This document shows, one piece after another, positions 49,905 through 61,974 of a stretch of 64,000 nt of DNA. The stretch comes from Stramonita haemastoma (Eukaryota > Mollusca > Gastropoda > Neogastropoda > Muricidae). Each line of letters opens with the position of its first letter. Within the stretch, counting starts at the first letter, position 1. The notes under the pieces were generated by a model. The model ran no database searches and had not been told where the DNA came from. It saw only the letters and a program-made list of their open reading frames with translations. Location: positions 43,705,511 through 43,769,510 of the forward strand of contig CM060323.1 of assembly GCA_030674155.1 (NCBI GenBank), in the 5' to 3' direction. The position numbers and the translations under genes were made by a program.

Positions 49905-52900
49905 ATGTCTGCCAGAACTCTGCAGTTAACGCTTGCTATTTTGAAACCCGATGTTGTTGCACATCCTCATATCGTCCAGGTAACACTTATCTGGGTCTAT
50001 AAATACTTTCAGAAGAAACAACATTCTTGCAAGGGGGGGGGGATCTCGCTTTTGAGATAGATCTTCATGTTGACACTACAAATTGTTTCTGTTGAAGACA
50101 ATTGACTGCTGATATGATTCTGTGGCAGACATCATAGCCGAGTGGTTAAGACTTTTCGACTTCAACCCCACGGGTCCATTGAGTCTGGTGAATTAAGGGT
50201 GGGGATTTTTATGATCTCCCAGGTCAACTTCAAGTGCAGGCCTGCCAGTGCCTTAATCCCCTACCACATGCAGAAGATAAAATATGCATGTTAAAGACCC
50301 CGTAATTCATGTCAGTGTTCGGCCCCATAATTCATGTCAGTGTTCAGTGGATTTCGGAAACACAAACATACCCAGCATAGCTGAAGTTGGAAAATAGCTA
50401 CTTTCAGTTTCTTGTCATTGTACTGGCGGCAAAAACAGTTACATACACAAAATCCCACCATGGCATTCATGAATCTCAAAGCTGTAGATGAGGAAGGAAA
50501 AACAAGAAATGATCATGCCATAACTTTCCAGTATTTTATATTCTAAAAATATTTTTAAAAATCAAGCTTTTACCATCATCATTCTTTCAAATAGGGGCAC
50601 CACAGCTGAGCCCACACAGGCTTCACTTTGATAGAACTTTACTTTTTGACCATGATGTCACACACTGACTGCATGCAGGTTATATTTCCACTTGCATTAT
50701 CTTTCACAATAGGTAGAAGGGTTTGAAATGGGCAGAAAAATTTCGTCTGACTTGTAAAGTTCTCCTAGAACGTCTTGAACAGTAACTACTCTTAAGTAAC
50801 TACTCTGGCACTCTTTTCAAGCAGTGGGTCATGGGCATGTTGAACCTAGAAGAGTCCATCACTACCAGGTAGCAGGGTGCATGCTGGGTATGTTAGTGAA
50901 AAACTGGTATAGTGGCCGTACCTTTCCTATTCTTCAGCAAAAGGTACATCATGGTTTTCAAATGTATGCACAAGAATGGGGATGTTCTGAGTGTGTTCAC
51001 ACCTTAGGGTCTAAGTAATTATCATTCAAAGGGATCTCTGGGGAATGGAGCTGGAACTGAAATTGACTTCAGAACACACAAAAAAACAATGTCTAGTGGA
51101 CATCTCAGCAGAGATTCAAAACAAGGATTTGAGCTCTGCACTCTATTCACTAGGCTAACCACAACAGCCTTTTCTCCCAGATAAAAAACTACTTTTTTCT
51201 TTCTTCCTTCTGCTGTATCTGTCTGCCTATGTCAGCGTCTATCTGTCTGTCTGCCTCTCTCTCTGTCTCTGTCTCTCTGTCTCTCTCTATTATAATATAA
51301 TTTGGGGGGCAGGATAGCTCAGTGGTCAGAGCGCTCACTTTCCCCCAGTCAAGTTAGGCAGCGTCAAGTGTGGTTACCAGTTGGATGGGTGACCATTTGC
51401 ACGCCTTGGCTTCAGTACAGTCCACCCAGTTGTGAATAAGTATCTGCCCTCTTAAAGGTCAGGGAAGGTAAAGCAGCGAGGGAGAGGAGATGGGCACCAC
51501 ACTCAATATGCTGGCCCCCTAGAGAAGCTGAGGTCTCTAACGCCTTGCTCCCCTACGACCACCTAGGTTATGGGACACCTTTACCTTTTTACCTTTATGT
51601 GTCAATCAATGATCTATCTGTCTGTCTGAGTGTATGTAGACTAACCCCCCCCCCCCTTTTCTTTTTTTGTTTTTCTGCCTTTATTCATTGCAGTTGTGTG
51701 TTTTCAGGAAATTCGGTCCATCATCCTGAAAAATGGCTTTTACTTTGTGAAATCCAAACATCTACAGCTGACCAGAACCAGGGCAGAAGACTTCTATGAA
51801 GAACACAAAGGTGTTATAAAAAATTATAAAACTTTAAAAATTTGGTTTTTACTTTGTGAAATCCAAACAGCTGCAGCTGACCAGAACAAATTATTACAGT
51901 AAAATCGGTGGACTAGTTGGTAATATGCCTGCCTAGAAAGCGGAAAGTCTGGGGCGGAGTGTGCAGTGGTTTGAATCCCATTTGGGCTCAAAACTTTCCC
52001 CCATCCATTAGACCATGAGTGAATGTCTGGGTACTAGTCTTTCAGATAAGACGATAAACCGAGGTCCCGTGTGTTACACATTATTATTTAGCACACGTAA
52101 AAGAACCCACGGCAACAAGGGGGTTGTCCCTGGCAAAATTCTGTAGAAAAAAGCCACTCTGATAGAGAAACATATACAGTTGCAGACTAGACAGGAAAAA
52201 GGAAAAAAAAAAAAGGGTAGGTGCTGTACTTGTGGCGATGCACTCTCCCCGGGGAGGGCAGCCCAATTTTTATGCAGAGGAATCTGCTGTGACATAAAGT
52301 GGTATAAAAAAAAAAGTCTAAAGTTTGGAATCTGATTAAGCTTCATGTGATTTTTTTTTTTATCGTGGGAGTATCTTTCTGTTCTAAGTGTTGAAAATGA
52401 TTGAAAAGCTTTCACAAGACTATTCCTTGGCTGTGGTGAGAATAATAGAAAATGGTCAGTCTTTTTTAATTTTTTATTGCCTTTGTTGCTTTTGTTTACA
52501 GTAGCAAAGTGGATACTTTTTGTATGGCCGCAACTGTCATTTATATCATAATTGATTAGAAGAAAAAAACCCATATATATCCTAAGAATATCTTTGGAAT
52601 ACTCTTCAATTCAGTTGGTGTGCAGATCAAATGAGTTGACTATCATCACAAATTGTTAGTCCATCCATAAACCTGTTTCCCGTTAAAGTTAGGGATGAAC
52701 TTCCCCCCCCCCCCCCAAAAAAAAAAAAGAAAGAAAGAGACAGAATGAAATGGTAATCAGATGGTTGGTAATGGTCAAAACTATTTATTTATTTAATCTT
52801 TTATTTATGTAATCTTTTATTTTGAGGATAATGGAATAAGCACTCATGTGCTTTTTTTTATATTTTTTACGTCCAATCCCCATGTGTATCCAGTTTTGTC

Positions 52901-52933
52901 AATTTTGTTATGCATTCCCACCTGCACACAATG

Positions 52934-53012
<79 letters not shown>

Positions 53013-53660
53013 TGTGTGTGTGTGTGTGTACCACAATCTGCTGAGAGTTCATTGGATTAAACTACAGACCTAGGTCCTAATGTTGCATGCAAAAGCATGC
53101 AGAAAAAAAACCATCTTACACACACATCAAAAACCAATCCATCAGTTGTAGAAGAGTAGGCTGGTTATGGCTGGTGGCATGGATGACTCAAACTTGCCTA
53201 CTACCATGCACCTTACAACCTGGAGAGGGACGCGACAGGCTCTACCAAGTTCAGTGTGCTCAAGAGACAATGGGTCAGGTTAGCCTGGTTGGTTAGAGCA
53301 TTGCACACTGACCTGGGTTTGAATCCCGTCCAAGGGGATATTTTCCACTGTAGTTCACATCAGTGCTGCCTCCACTCCCCCAAAAGTCCTTCAGATGAGA
53401 CTTTAAACTGGGTTCTATGTGTGAATGCATGCAGAACATGTTGTGCACACATTAAAACCTGTTCCGCTTTTCACAAGAGAAGGCCGTTGTGTGCCAGTGT
53501 GAACGAATGACAAAATTGACAAAAGCACATACACACAGGGACTGGATGTAAAAAAAGCACATAAATGCTTATTTCATTATTCTCAAAACAAAAGATTGAA
53601 TAAATAAATACCTAATAAATATAGTGTGGTTCCTGCAGGAGATGAGAAGTCAAGGCAAAC

Positions 53661-53717
<57 letters not shown>

Positions 53718-54168
53718 TGTGTGTTGTGTGTGTGCGCATCATAGTTAGGGAGGGTGTGTGTGTCACTGTGTGCATTCATGCATACATGTGTTTTCTTTGT
53801 TCAGTTGAACAAACTGTGTTAGTGTGTATGTGTGTATACGTCTATGTGTGTGTGATTTAAAACTAACAGATTCAAGATACCTTTCCATTTTTTTGTTTTG
53901 TTTAATGCTTTTGCTTGCTGTTACAGGAAAATTCTTCCTGGACAGACTCGTATCCTTTATGAGCAGGTAAGTTTCAAGTGCTTACTTTTTTGTTATTTTT
54001 TAATTGATGCATATTTTGTAGAATTTTTGGTTTTTTTTTATATATCCTTTGGTGATTTATTGATCTGTGTGCATGCTGATGTTTTGCTTTTCTCTTCTGT
54101 TTTGGTTAATTTAACTTTGAGAATGTATCATGAATAATATGCACACACATACACATCACACACACAAC

Positions 54169-54256
<88 letters not shown>

Positions 54257-54275
54257 TGAGAGAGAGAGATTGCAT

Positions 54276-54310
<35 letters not shown>

Positions 54311-55921
54311 AGAAGAGAGAGAGAGAGAGAGGAGAGAGAATATATGCACCTACATGCCTATGCATAAACATGTGCTTGCGTTTTGGAAGCTAAAAATAAA
54401 AAAACCAAAAAACCCCAAATATTGAAATTTTTGTCCGACACAGACACTGTTTCTTTTCAGAGTCAACAAAAAGTCCTATTCTTTTTCTGTTGCTGTCCCT
54501 TGATGTTCCAATTTGCTGTGTTCATATCTAGTGGACCAATCTGGAGTCATATCCTGGCACGAGAGGATGCCATTAAACAATGGCGACACATCATGGGGCC
54601 CACCAAGGTGCTAAAGTAAGAAGATTTATGTACACAATACTCTGTAATACTGATAGTCTTCTTAACTTGTTCTACATTTTTATGCTAATCAAGGCATGTA
54701 TTTCACTTTCGAGGATGGTGTGTGTGTGTGTGTGTGTGAGTGTGAGTGATAGAGAAAATGGTCATTTCGAAGTGTCTGTATATCATGTGTACATACACAC
54801 AATCTGTACATGTTAGAGACTTTGTTTGTGTAGGTGATTATGTATGTATGATATGCCATCTTTCTTGTTTGTGATTTCATATGAAATAAGTTTACAACAA
54901 AGACAGTACAGAGAGCACTACTGGCACCAGTTGGTTTTTTTTTTTTGGTTTTTTTTCATTGGTATGTAGTCTTTGCTCACTGTCTAATATTAAAATTTTG
55001 GATGGAAAATCACTTTAAAGATAGAAGAGCTCAGGTGCCATAGAATATCAAAAGGACTCTCTCTTACTTTGTGTTTTGTTTTTTTCTGTCCATGAATTTG
55101 CCTTTTATGCAGCAATATCCACACACACACACACACACACACACACTGTTTGATTTTTTTTTTTTTTTAACTCATTAAGAATTTAATACTCGAGACTTTT
55201 TTTTCCAGAACAATCTATGAAGCTCCTGAAAGCATCAGAGGGCAGTTTGGTCTGACAGACACAAGGAATTGTTGCCATGGGTCAGGTAAGTCTCTGAACT
55301 GTATCTGACATCTCTTTCCTTTTCTTTTCTTGTCAGGACTGTAATGATCCAGTCAGATTGTTTATTGCCTGTAAAGATACTTTGATATTGAGGATGTACA
55401 GTAGACAAATTAGCATAGGATTAGAAGAAAGCATGTGCAATTTATATATAAGAATATGAAATCTCTCCAGGGAGACTATACTGTTGCCATTTTGTTTTCC
55501 CAGTAAAGGCAAAACCATTTTGAATGAAATGTCACACTGCACCTTCATGCAAAAGTGGGAGGCTGTAGAAGTGAAAAAATAATGCCAAAGAGCATAAGAT
55601 GAAGTATTTTGGACCTAAAGGTAAATGGAAAACCATTTTGCCAGCTGGAAGAAGCACAGGTCTGCTTTCCCTTTATTGCATAAAACTATTTTACAGGTAC
55701 AGTTGTAGGTATAAAAAAGAAAAGAAAAAAAAGAAACCAAAGCAGAGTTGGTAAACCATGCAGAACCAAAGGAACTTCAGAGAACACCAGATGAAAACTT
55801 CAGTCTTCTGAATATTGATAAGTCTGACATGGTTTTTTCCCTCATTAGGGGATTTGGAAAAAAAAAGGGGAGGGGGGGCATGGAGAATTTAAAGGGAGGC
55901 AATTCATTTAAATTGAACTTC

Positions 55922-55991
<70 letters not shown>

Positions 55992-56290
55992 TAGGTTGCA
56001 CCATTCTAGATGTGAGATGGGTTGTTTTTTTGCAGGAGAATATGCCTCTGAACCCTTTTAGGGACTTTTGCTTTTTCTCTGTGTGGGGACCCTTGATGTA
56101 TTCTTCTCAACACTTTTTTTGTGCAGATTCAGAAGTGACAGCGAAACGAGAAATCGAGTTCTTCTTTCCAGAGTTCAACATCGACACATGGCAAAGAGAA
56201 CAAGAGGCAGTGTTTCACTCTGGGCTGGTGAAGTTTGATGAGGAGGCCTGTATGCATAGATCACTGCAGACCCACGCCCCTGAGAGCTGA
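49905..56290 (+). CDS. NME6: NME6, nucleoside diphosphate kinase 6
   Basis: NDP kinase family member, group II; the human protein is mitochondrial and linked to mitochondrial nucleotide supply. Exons: 49905-49979, 51708-51810, 53927-53966, 54532-54615, 55209-55285, 56127-56290; all junctions are GT..AG with matching phases, total 180 residues. The N-terminus reads LQLTLAILKPDVVAHP (nucleotide-binding Lys in KPD). It continues through YFVKSKHLQLTR, FYEEHKG, SGPIWSHILAREDAIKQWR and MGPTKV. The active site is SIRGQFGLTDTRN, then NCCHGSDS with the phosphorylated His at about 124. The length and the residues around SGPI and LTDTRN match NME6 rather than NME1/2. No frame damage seen. Confidence 0.95.
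50127..50420 (+). mobile_element. tRNA-derived SINE (family F), in NME6 intron 1
   Basis: The tRNA-Leu/Ser-like A box GCCGAGTGGTTAAGAC is at 50140-50160. The body contains ATGTTAAAGACCCCGTAATT and a short tandem duplication of ATTCATGTCAGTGTTC. It ends with ACAAACATACCCAGCAT, a word also present near 5190, 50875 and 57550. Confidence 0.65.
51301..51595 (+). mobile_element. SINE with tRNA-like A box and 5S rRNA-like body
   Basis: The head has TAGCTCAGTGGTCAGAGCG like a tRNA A box. It is followed by AAGTTAGGCAGCGTC and TTGGATGGGTGACC, which resemble the internal promoter boxes of 5S rRNA. A diverged copy is at 18070-18240. In NME6 intron 1. Confidence 0.6.
51838..51890 (+). pseudogene. Partial duplicate of NME6 exon 2
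   Basis: About 28 bases after exon 2, a roughly 45-base segment repeats its middle (TTTACTTTGTGAAATCCAAA then CAGCTGACCAGAAC) with only a few differences. It lacks the exon 2 ends, so it appears to be a broken tandem copy rather than an alternative exon. Confidence 0.75.
51903..52320 (+). mobile_element. tRNA-derived SINE (family D), near full length
   Basis: The head has TAGTTGGTAATATGCCTGCC and B box GGTTTGAATCCC. It is followed by AGATAAGACGATAAACCGAG, GTAAAAGAACCCACGG and GGGTTGTCCCTGGCAAAATT, a body common in molluscan SINEs. In NME6 intron 2. Confidence 0.75.
52935..53030. repeat. (TG)n microsatellite in NME6 intron 2
   Basis: About 95 bases of TG with a single AG break. It follows an inverted SINE B tail at 52820-52945. 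Confidence 0.95.
53279..53590 (+). mobile_element. tRNA-derived SINE (family B), near full length
   Basis: The head has an A-box-like TTGGTTAGAGCATTG and B box GGTTTGAATCCC. It is followed by CTCCCCCAAAAGTCCTTC, GATGAGACTTTAAAC, a GCACACATTAAAACC motif and a TGCTTATTTCATTATTCTC tail. In NME6 intron 2. Confidence 0.75.
53663..53850. repeat. (TG)n microsatellite in NME6 intron 2
   Basis: TG repeat followed by a diverged TG-rich stretch. Confidence 0.9.
54171..54338. repeat. (TG)n then (GA)n microsatellite in NME6 intron 3
   Basis: TG repeat 54171-54255 joined to GA repeats to 54338. Confidence 0.95.
55925..55988. repeat. (TA)n microsatellite in NME6 intron 5
   Basis: Alternating TA; similar tracts at 11945-12002, 12125-12188 and 14356-14411. 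Perfect self-complementarity makes them able to extrude hairpins. Confidence 0.95.
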
Positions 56291-59200
56291 TAAAGACTGG
56301 ATTATTAGAACACCTAGTAAACAGTATTCAAATAGATATAGGTAATAACATATAGACTGTGGAACAGGTGGAATGGGATTTTACATGAGTGCAAGATTGT
56401 ATGTGCATATGTTGGGATCTCTGTTTATAGTTTTACCTGAACTGAAGGACTTCAAGGGGATTGGACTCTGGCAAAAAATGGTGACTCTAAAAGCTAATTG
56501 TGATGATTGAACCTGTGTTGTGCTATATTGTAGTATTGTATACAACTTAAACCCTCTTGCATTTGGATTCTCTGAACACATATTTCTCCTGATAGAGCTT
56601 TGATATCTGGTAGCAATCGGTGAAGGTCACTGCCTGATGGAAAACTACTGTATGTAAATCCCGGCAAATCCCGGTTGGGATTCAGGGGGTTAATTATTCA
56701 ATCCCGGCAAATCCCAGTGTGAGACTAAGAGGGTTATTCTTTGCCTGGAATTCAGTTTACTCCCTCTGGGGATTGCCACAAGTGCAGTATTACCCATTGA
56801 AAAAAAAAAGTACTGTCTGTATATGATTTGTTGCCATAAGACCATGACTTTTTTCCTATGACAATTCTCTTGTTGCTGTGGATTCTTTTACATGCCTTGA
56901 ATGTGTATTGCACATCGACATGGGTCCTTGGTTCATGGTCTTATCCAAAAGACTAACAACCAGATCACCAGTGGATGGGGGAAAAGTTCAGGCAGAAATG
57001 AATATGGTACCTGCAGGTCTTGCTTTATAGGTGGGTATGCTACCTCTAGACCACCAATCCTGTGATTCTTGCTCAAGTGTCCAACATTTTGCCCACTGAG
57101 CCAACCAGGCTCCTCCTCCATGATTCAAGTTTGCTGAGTAATTTTTTTAAAAAGTTTATTAAAAAAAAAAAATATCTATTTATTTTTTTATTTGATTATT
57201 TTTATCTTTAAAAAAATGTAAAATAAAAAAAAAAATTCTTTTTGCTGAGTAGACTATTAAAAAAACAAATGTATGTATTTATTATTATTCATTTATTTAT
57301 TGATTATTTTTTATTTTATCATTTTTTCTTTTTTTTCAATAATTAAAAAAAACATCATTATCATTTTACTTTTCTGCTGAGTAGACTTGGAAATGGACTT
57401 TGTAGCTGATGAGAATGGTAATGTGACATTGCAGGAGACTGCTCTGTTCTGTTACTTGACTGACTCATGTCTGCATTGATGGTTCTCTGTGTGGTTGGTG
57501 CTACATGTCCAACATTCACATCTCTAGAACTGGCATGGGTGACACAAACATACCCAGCATGCACCTGCTAACCTGGACAGGAATGGGCTCCACCACATTA
57601 CACTTGTCCCTGACACACACTGTCTGAAAAATTCAGTGCCATACTCCCGGTGACTTCTTAAGGAGTTTAGGATGAAGTCAGTTTGTCTGTTTGTTGTTTT
57701 ACTTGTTTTTTGTTGTTGTCGTTGTTTTTAAACAGTGAATTTGGAAGAACCGGTTAAATTAAGGTTTGTAACCATCAAACACTTCATCATTCAACCTCTA
57801 ATCATTGAGCAATCACCAAGTTCTCCTTAAGAATAAACTGTTTATCAAACTTGACATCGAAACAAACTTGACACAATCCTGCATGTTTGGTGAATTTTCC
57901 ACCCCCAGTGAAAAAAACAAAACACACCCAAAAAAGAGCAACATATAAACAACAAAACAAAGTTACACACAGATACCAGTTCTGCCTAAGCAAACTAGAA
58001 TAGATATCCAGAGCATAACAGGTAGTGTACATATGTCATGATTCAGTAACAGTATGAAAGGCAGTCTGAACACTGATACTTGGTCACTCTTCTGAACCTG
58101 TACAATTTTGTTACATGGTTTGGGAAAAATCAAATCGCATTGATGCTGTTTTCAGTTGTTTTTAAGAGATTTATGATTGCTTGATCAGGTAAAATCAAAA
58201 GTAAATTGATTACTCTCTGAGAACTTTAAAAAAACAATACTTTATCCAATGAGTTGAAAACGATTCGAGCATAACAGATGACACCATAAGAAGGAAATTT
58301 TTTTTTGTATTATGCAGAAAAAGTTTCATTTTAACATGGCAGAACCAATCAGCGCATAGTCTCATCTAGAAGGGGAGAGAAAATGATGTTATGCATTGGA
58401 GTCCTTAATATTCTTCCACTAAACAGCCTCAGGGATTGAATTTGAGAAAATATAATCCTTTTGATCGTCTCGGTTTGTAACGCGATTTTTGAGACACCAC
58501 TGACATAATTTTTGTTGGAGTGCTTATTGTATAAAAACTTTCCGACTTACAAGTCTGTTAAACATCCATAATTCATAAGAATAAGTTTTATTTTGAGAAC
58601 AAATGGAAAGTAGGCTGCTCACACTTGATAAGACTAGAAGTTTCATTGCACAAGGCAGGTCATGAATGCGACACCGCGGTTACGCGCGAACATTTTTTTT
58701 TTTAATTTAAAAAGTCGTGTGTTAAAATTCAAAATAAGGTATAAAATGCAATATAATTGTTTGCATGTTTAGTCATCTTTAGTTTTCAGTGCAGCTGTTC
58801 TATCTAATTGGTACCTGAAATTAGAATTTTAGCAAATGCAAACCACTCCTACGGCAATGTAACAAAATTGAGATTGTAAATGGTGGATTTTTCAAGAAAC
58901 AAATCAGTTTATGGATGTAATTCCTAGTTGTAGCACATAGTTCTTGATTGTGCTGATAGTTGTACCACTTTTGATTAAATATGTCAAGTTACACACCCCA
59001 AAACAAATTAGAACAATTTTTATTTGGCTATGAATATGACACCCCTCTCCTGCATAGGTTTCAGAAGAGTGACCCACTTACAATCTGCCTGTGAATAGGT
59101 GTCCAAACAGAGAAGTCTTTTTATTTACCATTAGAAGGAAAATAGAGACCTTGGGGGAAGTGCAGGGAAAATGAGAATTGTTCGTGCACTCTGTGTGTGT

Positions 59201-59693
59201 GTGTGTGTGTGATAGAGAACATTATATATTCATGCATTTTTTGCAAGCTTGTATATCAAAATGGATGATATTCGCATTTTATATTTTAGGATGGATATCT
59301 TAAACCTGAATTTGTGCTATGGTGATATTCAGAACTGTTTTTCTCATGGGCTTCAATATTGCTGATTTGAAATAAATTAAAAAAACATCCAAAAAACTGA
59401 CATCAATGAGGTATGTATTTGTGTGTAAAGATGGTTTACCTGTCTTGTCATTTTCACAGGTTGTTAATGAACAACAGGTGATACAGCCATTTCTGTCTTC
59501 ATAATGGACTGGAAAAATGGACTGGGATAAGGGGAAGGCCAGAACTCCAGATTTCCAAACAACAGGACTAAACAGTTCAGGACTTTCACACACAAAATAA
59601 AGAACCATGAAATCATGGAAATCGCGTCTAAAAATTCCACCAGACTTTTTTTGGTGTGTTTTTTGGTACCAAGTCGCACATTTGCGTTTGTCT
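56291..59693. other. Intergenic region between NME6 and the 131-residue ORF
   Basis: No convincing coding exon. It holds SINE fragments (56375-56470, 56815-57065), a duplicated ATCCCGGCAAATCCC word at 56658-56720, an AT-rich low-complexity block (57130-57365) and, at 57530-57580, the ACATACCCAGCATGCACC word. Minus-strand AATAAA-type hexamers near 59120 could end the small gene's transcript. Confidence 0.5.
56815..57065 (-). mobile_element. SINE family D copy downstream of NME6
   Basis: Inverted body motifs CTTGTTGCTGTGGATTCTTT and GGTCTTATCCAAAAGACTAA, and an inverted head near 57030-57060. Confidence 0.7.
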
Positions 59694-60089
59694 TTAACAT
59701 TTATCGCCAATAGTTTCAGGCGTGTGTCTTGGCTGCTGCTCTGTGTCCACAATGGCAGGTGTCTCCTTCACCAGGGTCACAGTGTGAGGGACATCCAGAC
59801 ACAGCCTGTCTTTGTCCGGAGACTTGTCCCTGAGGGGCACTGTGGCCTCCTTCACACACACCACGGTCAGAAAGCCGGCGGTTTTGTCACTGCCGCGTCT
59901 GCTGCCATTGCCGCTGTGGGTCCTGAGGCTGGACTGCTCCATCAGGGTGAGGGAGGTTTGAACCTGGGACTCCTCGTCACCAGGCTGCACTCTTTTAGTG
60001 CGGGTGGTCGCTGTCCTCCGCTTGCTGCCTTTGGAGCCGCGGGGGTTTGCTGGAGCCTGGCTGTCTGATGTGCTGGCTGAGCATCCCAT
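59694..60089 (-). CDS. Possible 131-residue acylated small protein, not recognised
   Basis: Open frame of 131 residues beginning MGCSASTSDSQ, which fits an N-myristoylation site (MGxxxS) with an adjacent palmitoylatable Cys. The rest is hydrophilic, Ser/Thr/Arg-rich (GSKGSKRRTATTRTKR), with a more ordered part around KTAGFLTVVCVKEATVPL and no membrane segment. The third codon positions are G/C-rich, unlike the AT-rich surroundings, which supports real coding. Upstream on the minus strand there is a good 3' splice site (TTTTGTTTTAG at about 60253-60263), consistent with a spliced 5' leader. I cannot name a family; function unknown. It could be one exon of a larger gene. Confidence 0.5.
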   Translation of the reverse strand: MGCSASTSDSQAPANPRGSKGSKRRTATTRTKRVQPGDEESQVQTSLTLMEQSSLRTHSGNGSRRGSDKTAGFLTVVCVKEATVPLRDKSPDKDRLCLDVPHTVTLVKETPAIVDTEQQPRHTPETIGDKC

Positions 60090-61974
60090 GACCGGGGGAT
60101 GGGGGAGGTGTTAGTCAGTGATGGCTCAGTGTTGGCTGAGTATCGGTCAAACAGATGTCACATGTTGAGAAGTCAGTCTGATGCTGAAAGATGAAGACCG
60201 TTGCTCTATGTAGAAGCCTATTGGGTATTCAGGCAATCGTGTTGACCTAAAACAAAACAAAAAAATTACGTCTAAAGAGACTTAGATTTTTGATGAAAAA
60301 GATTGTGGTGTTTAGTTTTATACAGACCTTGTGGAAACAACTTATACAAGCGTCTCAGTGTCCACTCTGTTTTTACTAAAAACTGCCACTGGAATAATTT
60401 TGATGAATCTTAAACAAAGATAATATCCAAAACGGACTTCTCACACGCTTACCAAACTACATCTTTAGCTTTATAACATCCTGGTCCTGTAACAAGAGGC
60501 ATCAGTTAAAGACTGAAGATTGGTAACTAAACACAGTCACTGGGTTCATCGCTTGAATTCTCTGATGTTATTCAGAGGTGTGATGAGCACTTCAGGCACA
60601 CTTTACAGTAGCTCAGAAAATTACAGAGGAAGTTGGTTGCAAGTTGTTTTCACATAATTGTCATGAGGCCAGGGTTATGACGTCATAGGATAGAGGAATG
60701 GCCAGGTACACTGACAGTTGATGCTCTCTGTGTCGCGACCGTGTGACCATGCCAAGCTGAAACGGGAACAAAAAAATCGGGTTATTGTGTCCACACGGGT
60801 TATACAGATTGCGTTTATAATGTCTGTGCCATTAGGCTACACCTGATTATAAAGTTATCTGTTTTCACAGAATTAACTTGCTGAGTTCTGTTTCAGAACA
60901 AGAAATTAAGTTTTATCAAGAAGAAAAAGAGGATTAAAAAAAAAAAAGCAGTCGCAAGTTTATTTTGATCTGCAGGAATGTGGTGGTAGTCTTTACTTTA
61001 GCGAATTGTGGGTGTCTAATCACAGTGTCTCCTTCAGGCTATATGACTAAGCTATTTATCATGATGGATGAAAGAAAATAAATGACACAGGACTAGCTGG
61101 CTGGCTGAATGGTTAAAAGACTACACATAACTCTTCACTGTAGCTTGAAGGCAACCCATGGGGAGGGCATTTTTACAGCAGGTGAGAGCCTGTTGACTTT
61201 GGGTCAGAACATGCACGTCCCCCAAACAACTCTACAAACAGCAGCAATGTGATGCAGTGCTGGTGTACAGGGCCTCGTCTGGTCAGTGACATGCAGGGGT
61301 TAACATTTCTGGCTTGAGTTCTATGGACTGCGGTTCTGAGACTGCGAGAGGAAGAGACCGGGTGTGGCTGTGAGTGTGGTCAGGAGAAGTTGTGTCCTAG
61401 TAACACCATCACCAACAGCACACACACAAAAAAACCTAAAACAAAACAACAAACACACAGAAACTCCCACCACTATGCATGTATACAGATGATGGGTAGG
61501 ACTATTTATGCTGAAATTCACGGAGTGGCATGGTAGAGAGAGAAACATACTGAGTACAGAGATAGAAAGACGGTCAGACATGAAACATATATATATATAT
61601 ATATAAGAGAGAGAGAGAGAGAGAGAGAGTCAGCCAGCCAGAAGAGAAAAGACAAAACGGACATGAAAAAGTCAATCAGAGTCCGTGGGTTGAAAAAAAA
61701 AAAAGCGAAAGAAGAAAAAAAAAGTAGCAGCATCAGCAGCAGCAATCGGATTGTGTCGTATGTCTGGCGGGCAGAGAATATAATCAGATCAAGTTCAGCC
61801 TGCCGGGCTGCTGACTTGCCGGGTCCGGGGAGTGTAGAGGGCTGATACTCCAGTCCACGGAAAACTGCTCCCATCACGAAACAACCCACTCCCCTAGGGG
61901 CAAGAGAATTTTTTTAAAGCAAATAAAACGTTTCTTTTAATTTGGCTATACTGTAGTCAGGTGCGTATCATTAC
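60090..61974. other. Region between the 131-residue ORF and the LINE
   Basis: No recognisable protein. Minus-strand splice-like sites at about 60250 (acceptor) and 60443-60450 (donor TTTGGTAAGC) may belong to the 5' leader of the small gene. A GC-rich patch is at 61790-61865 and (TA)n/(GA)n at 61590-61630. Confidence 0.4.

Noticed and set aside
49778..50002. 74-residue ORF overlapping NME6 exon 1
   Set aside because: It is in another frame from the conserved MSARTLQLTLAILKPD start and has no recognisable features.
61518..61889. 123-residue minus-strand ORF starting MGCFVMGAVF
   Set aside because: Much of it translates TA/GA microsatellite and poly-purine sequence, and codon use is not gene-like.
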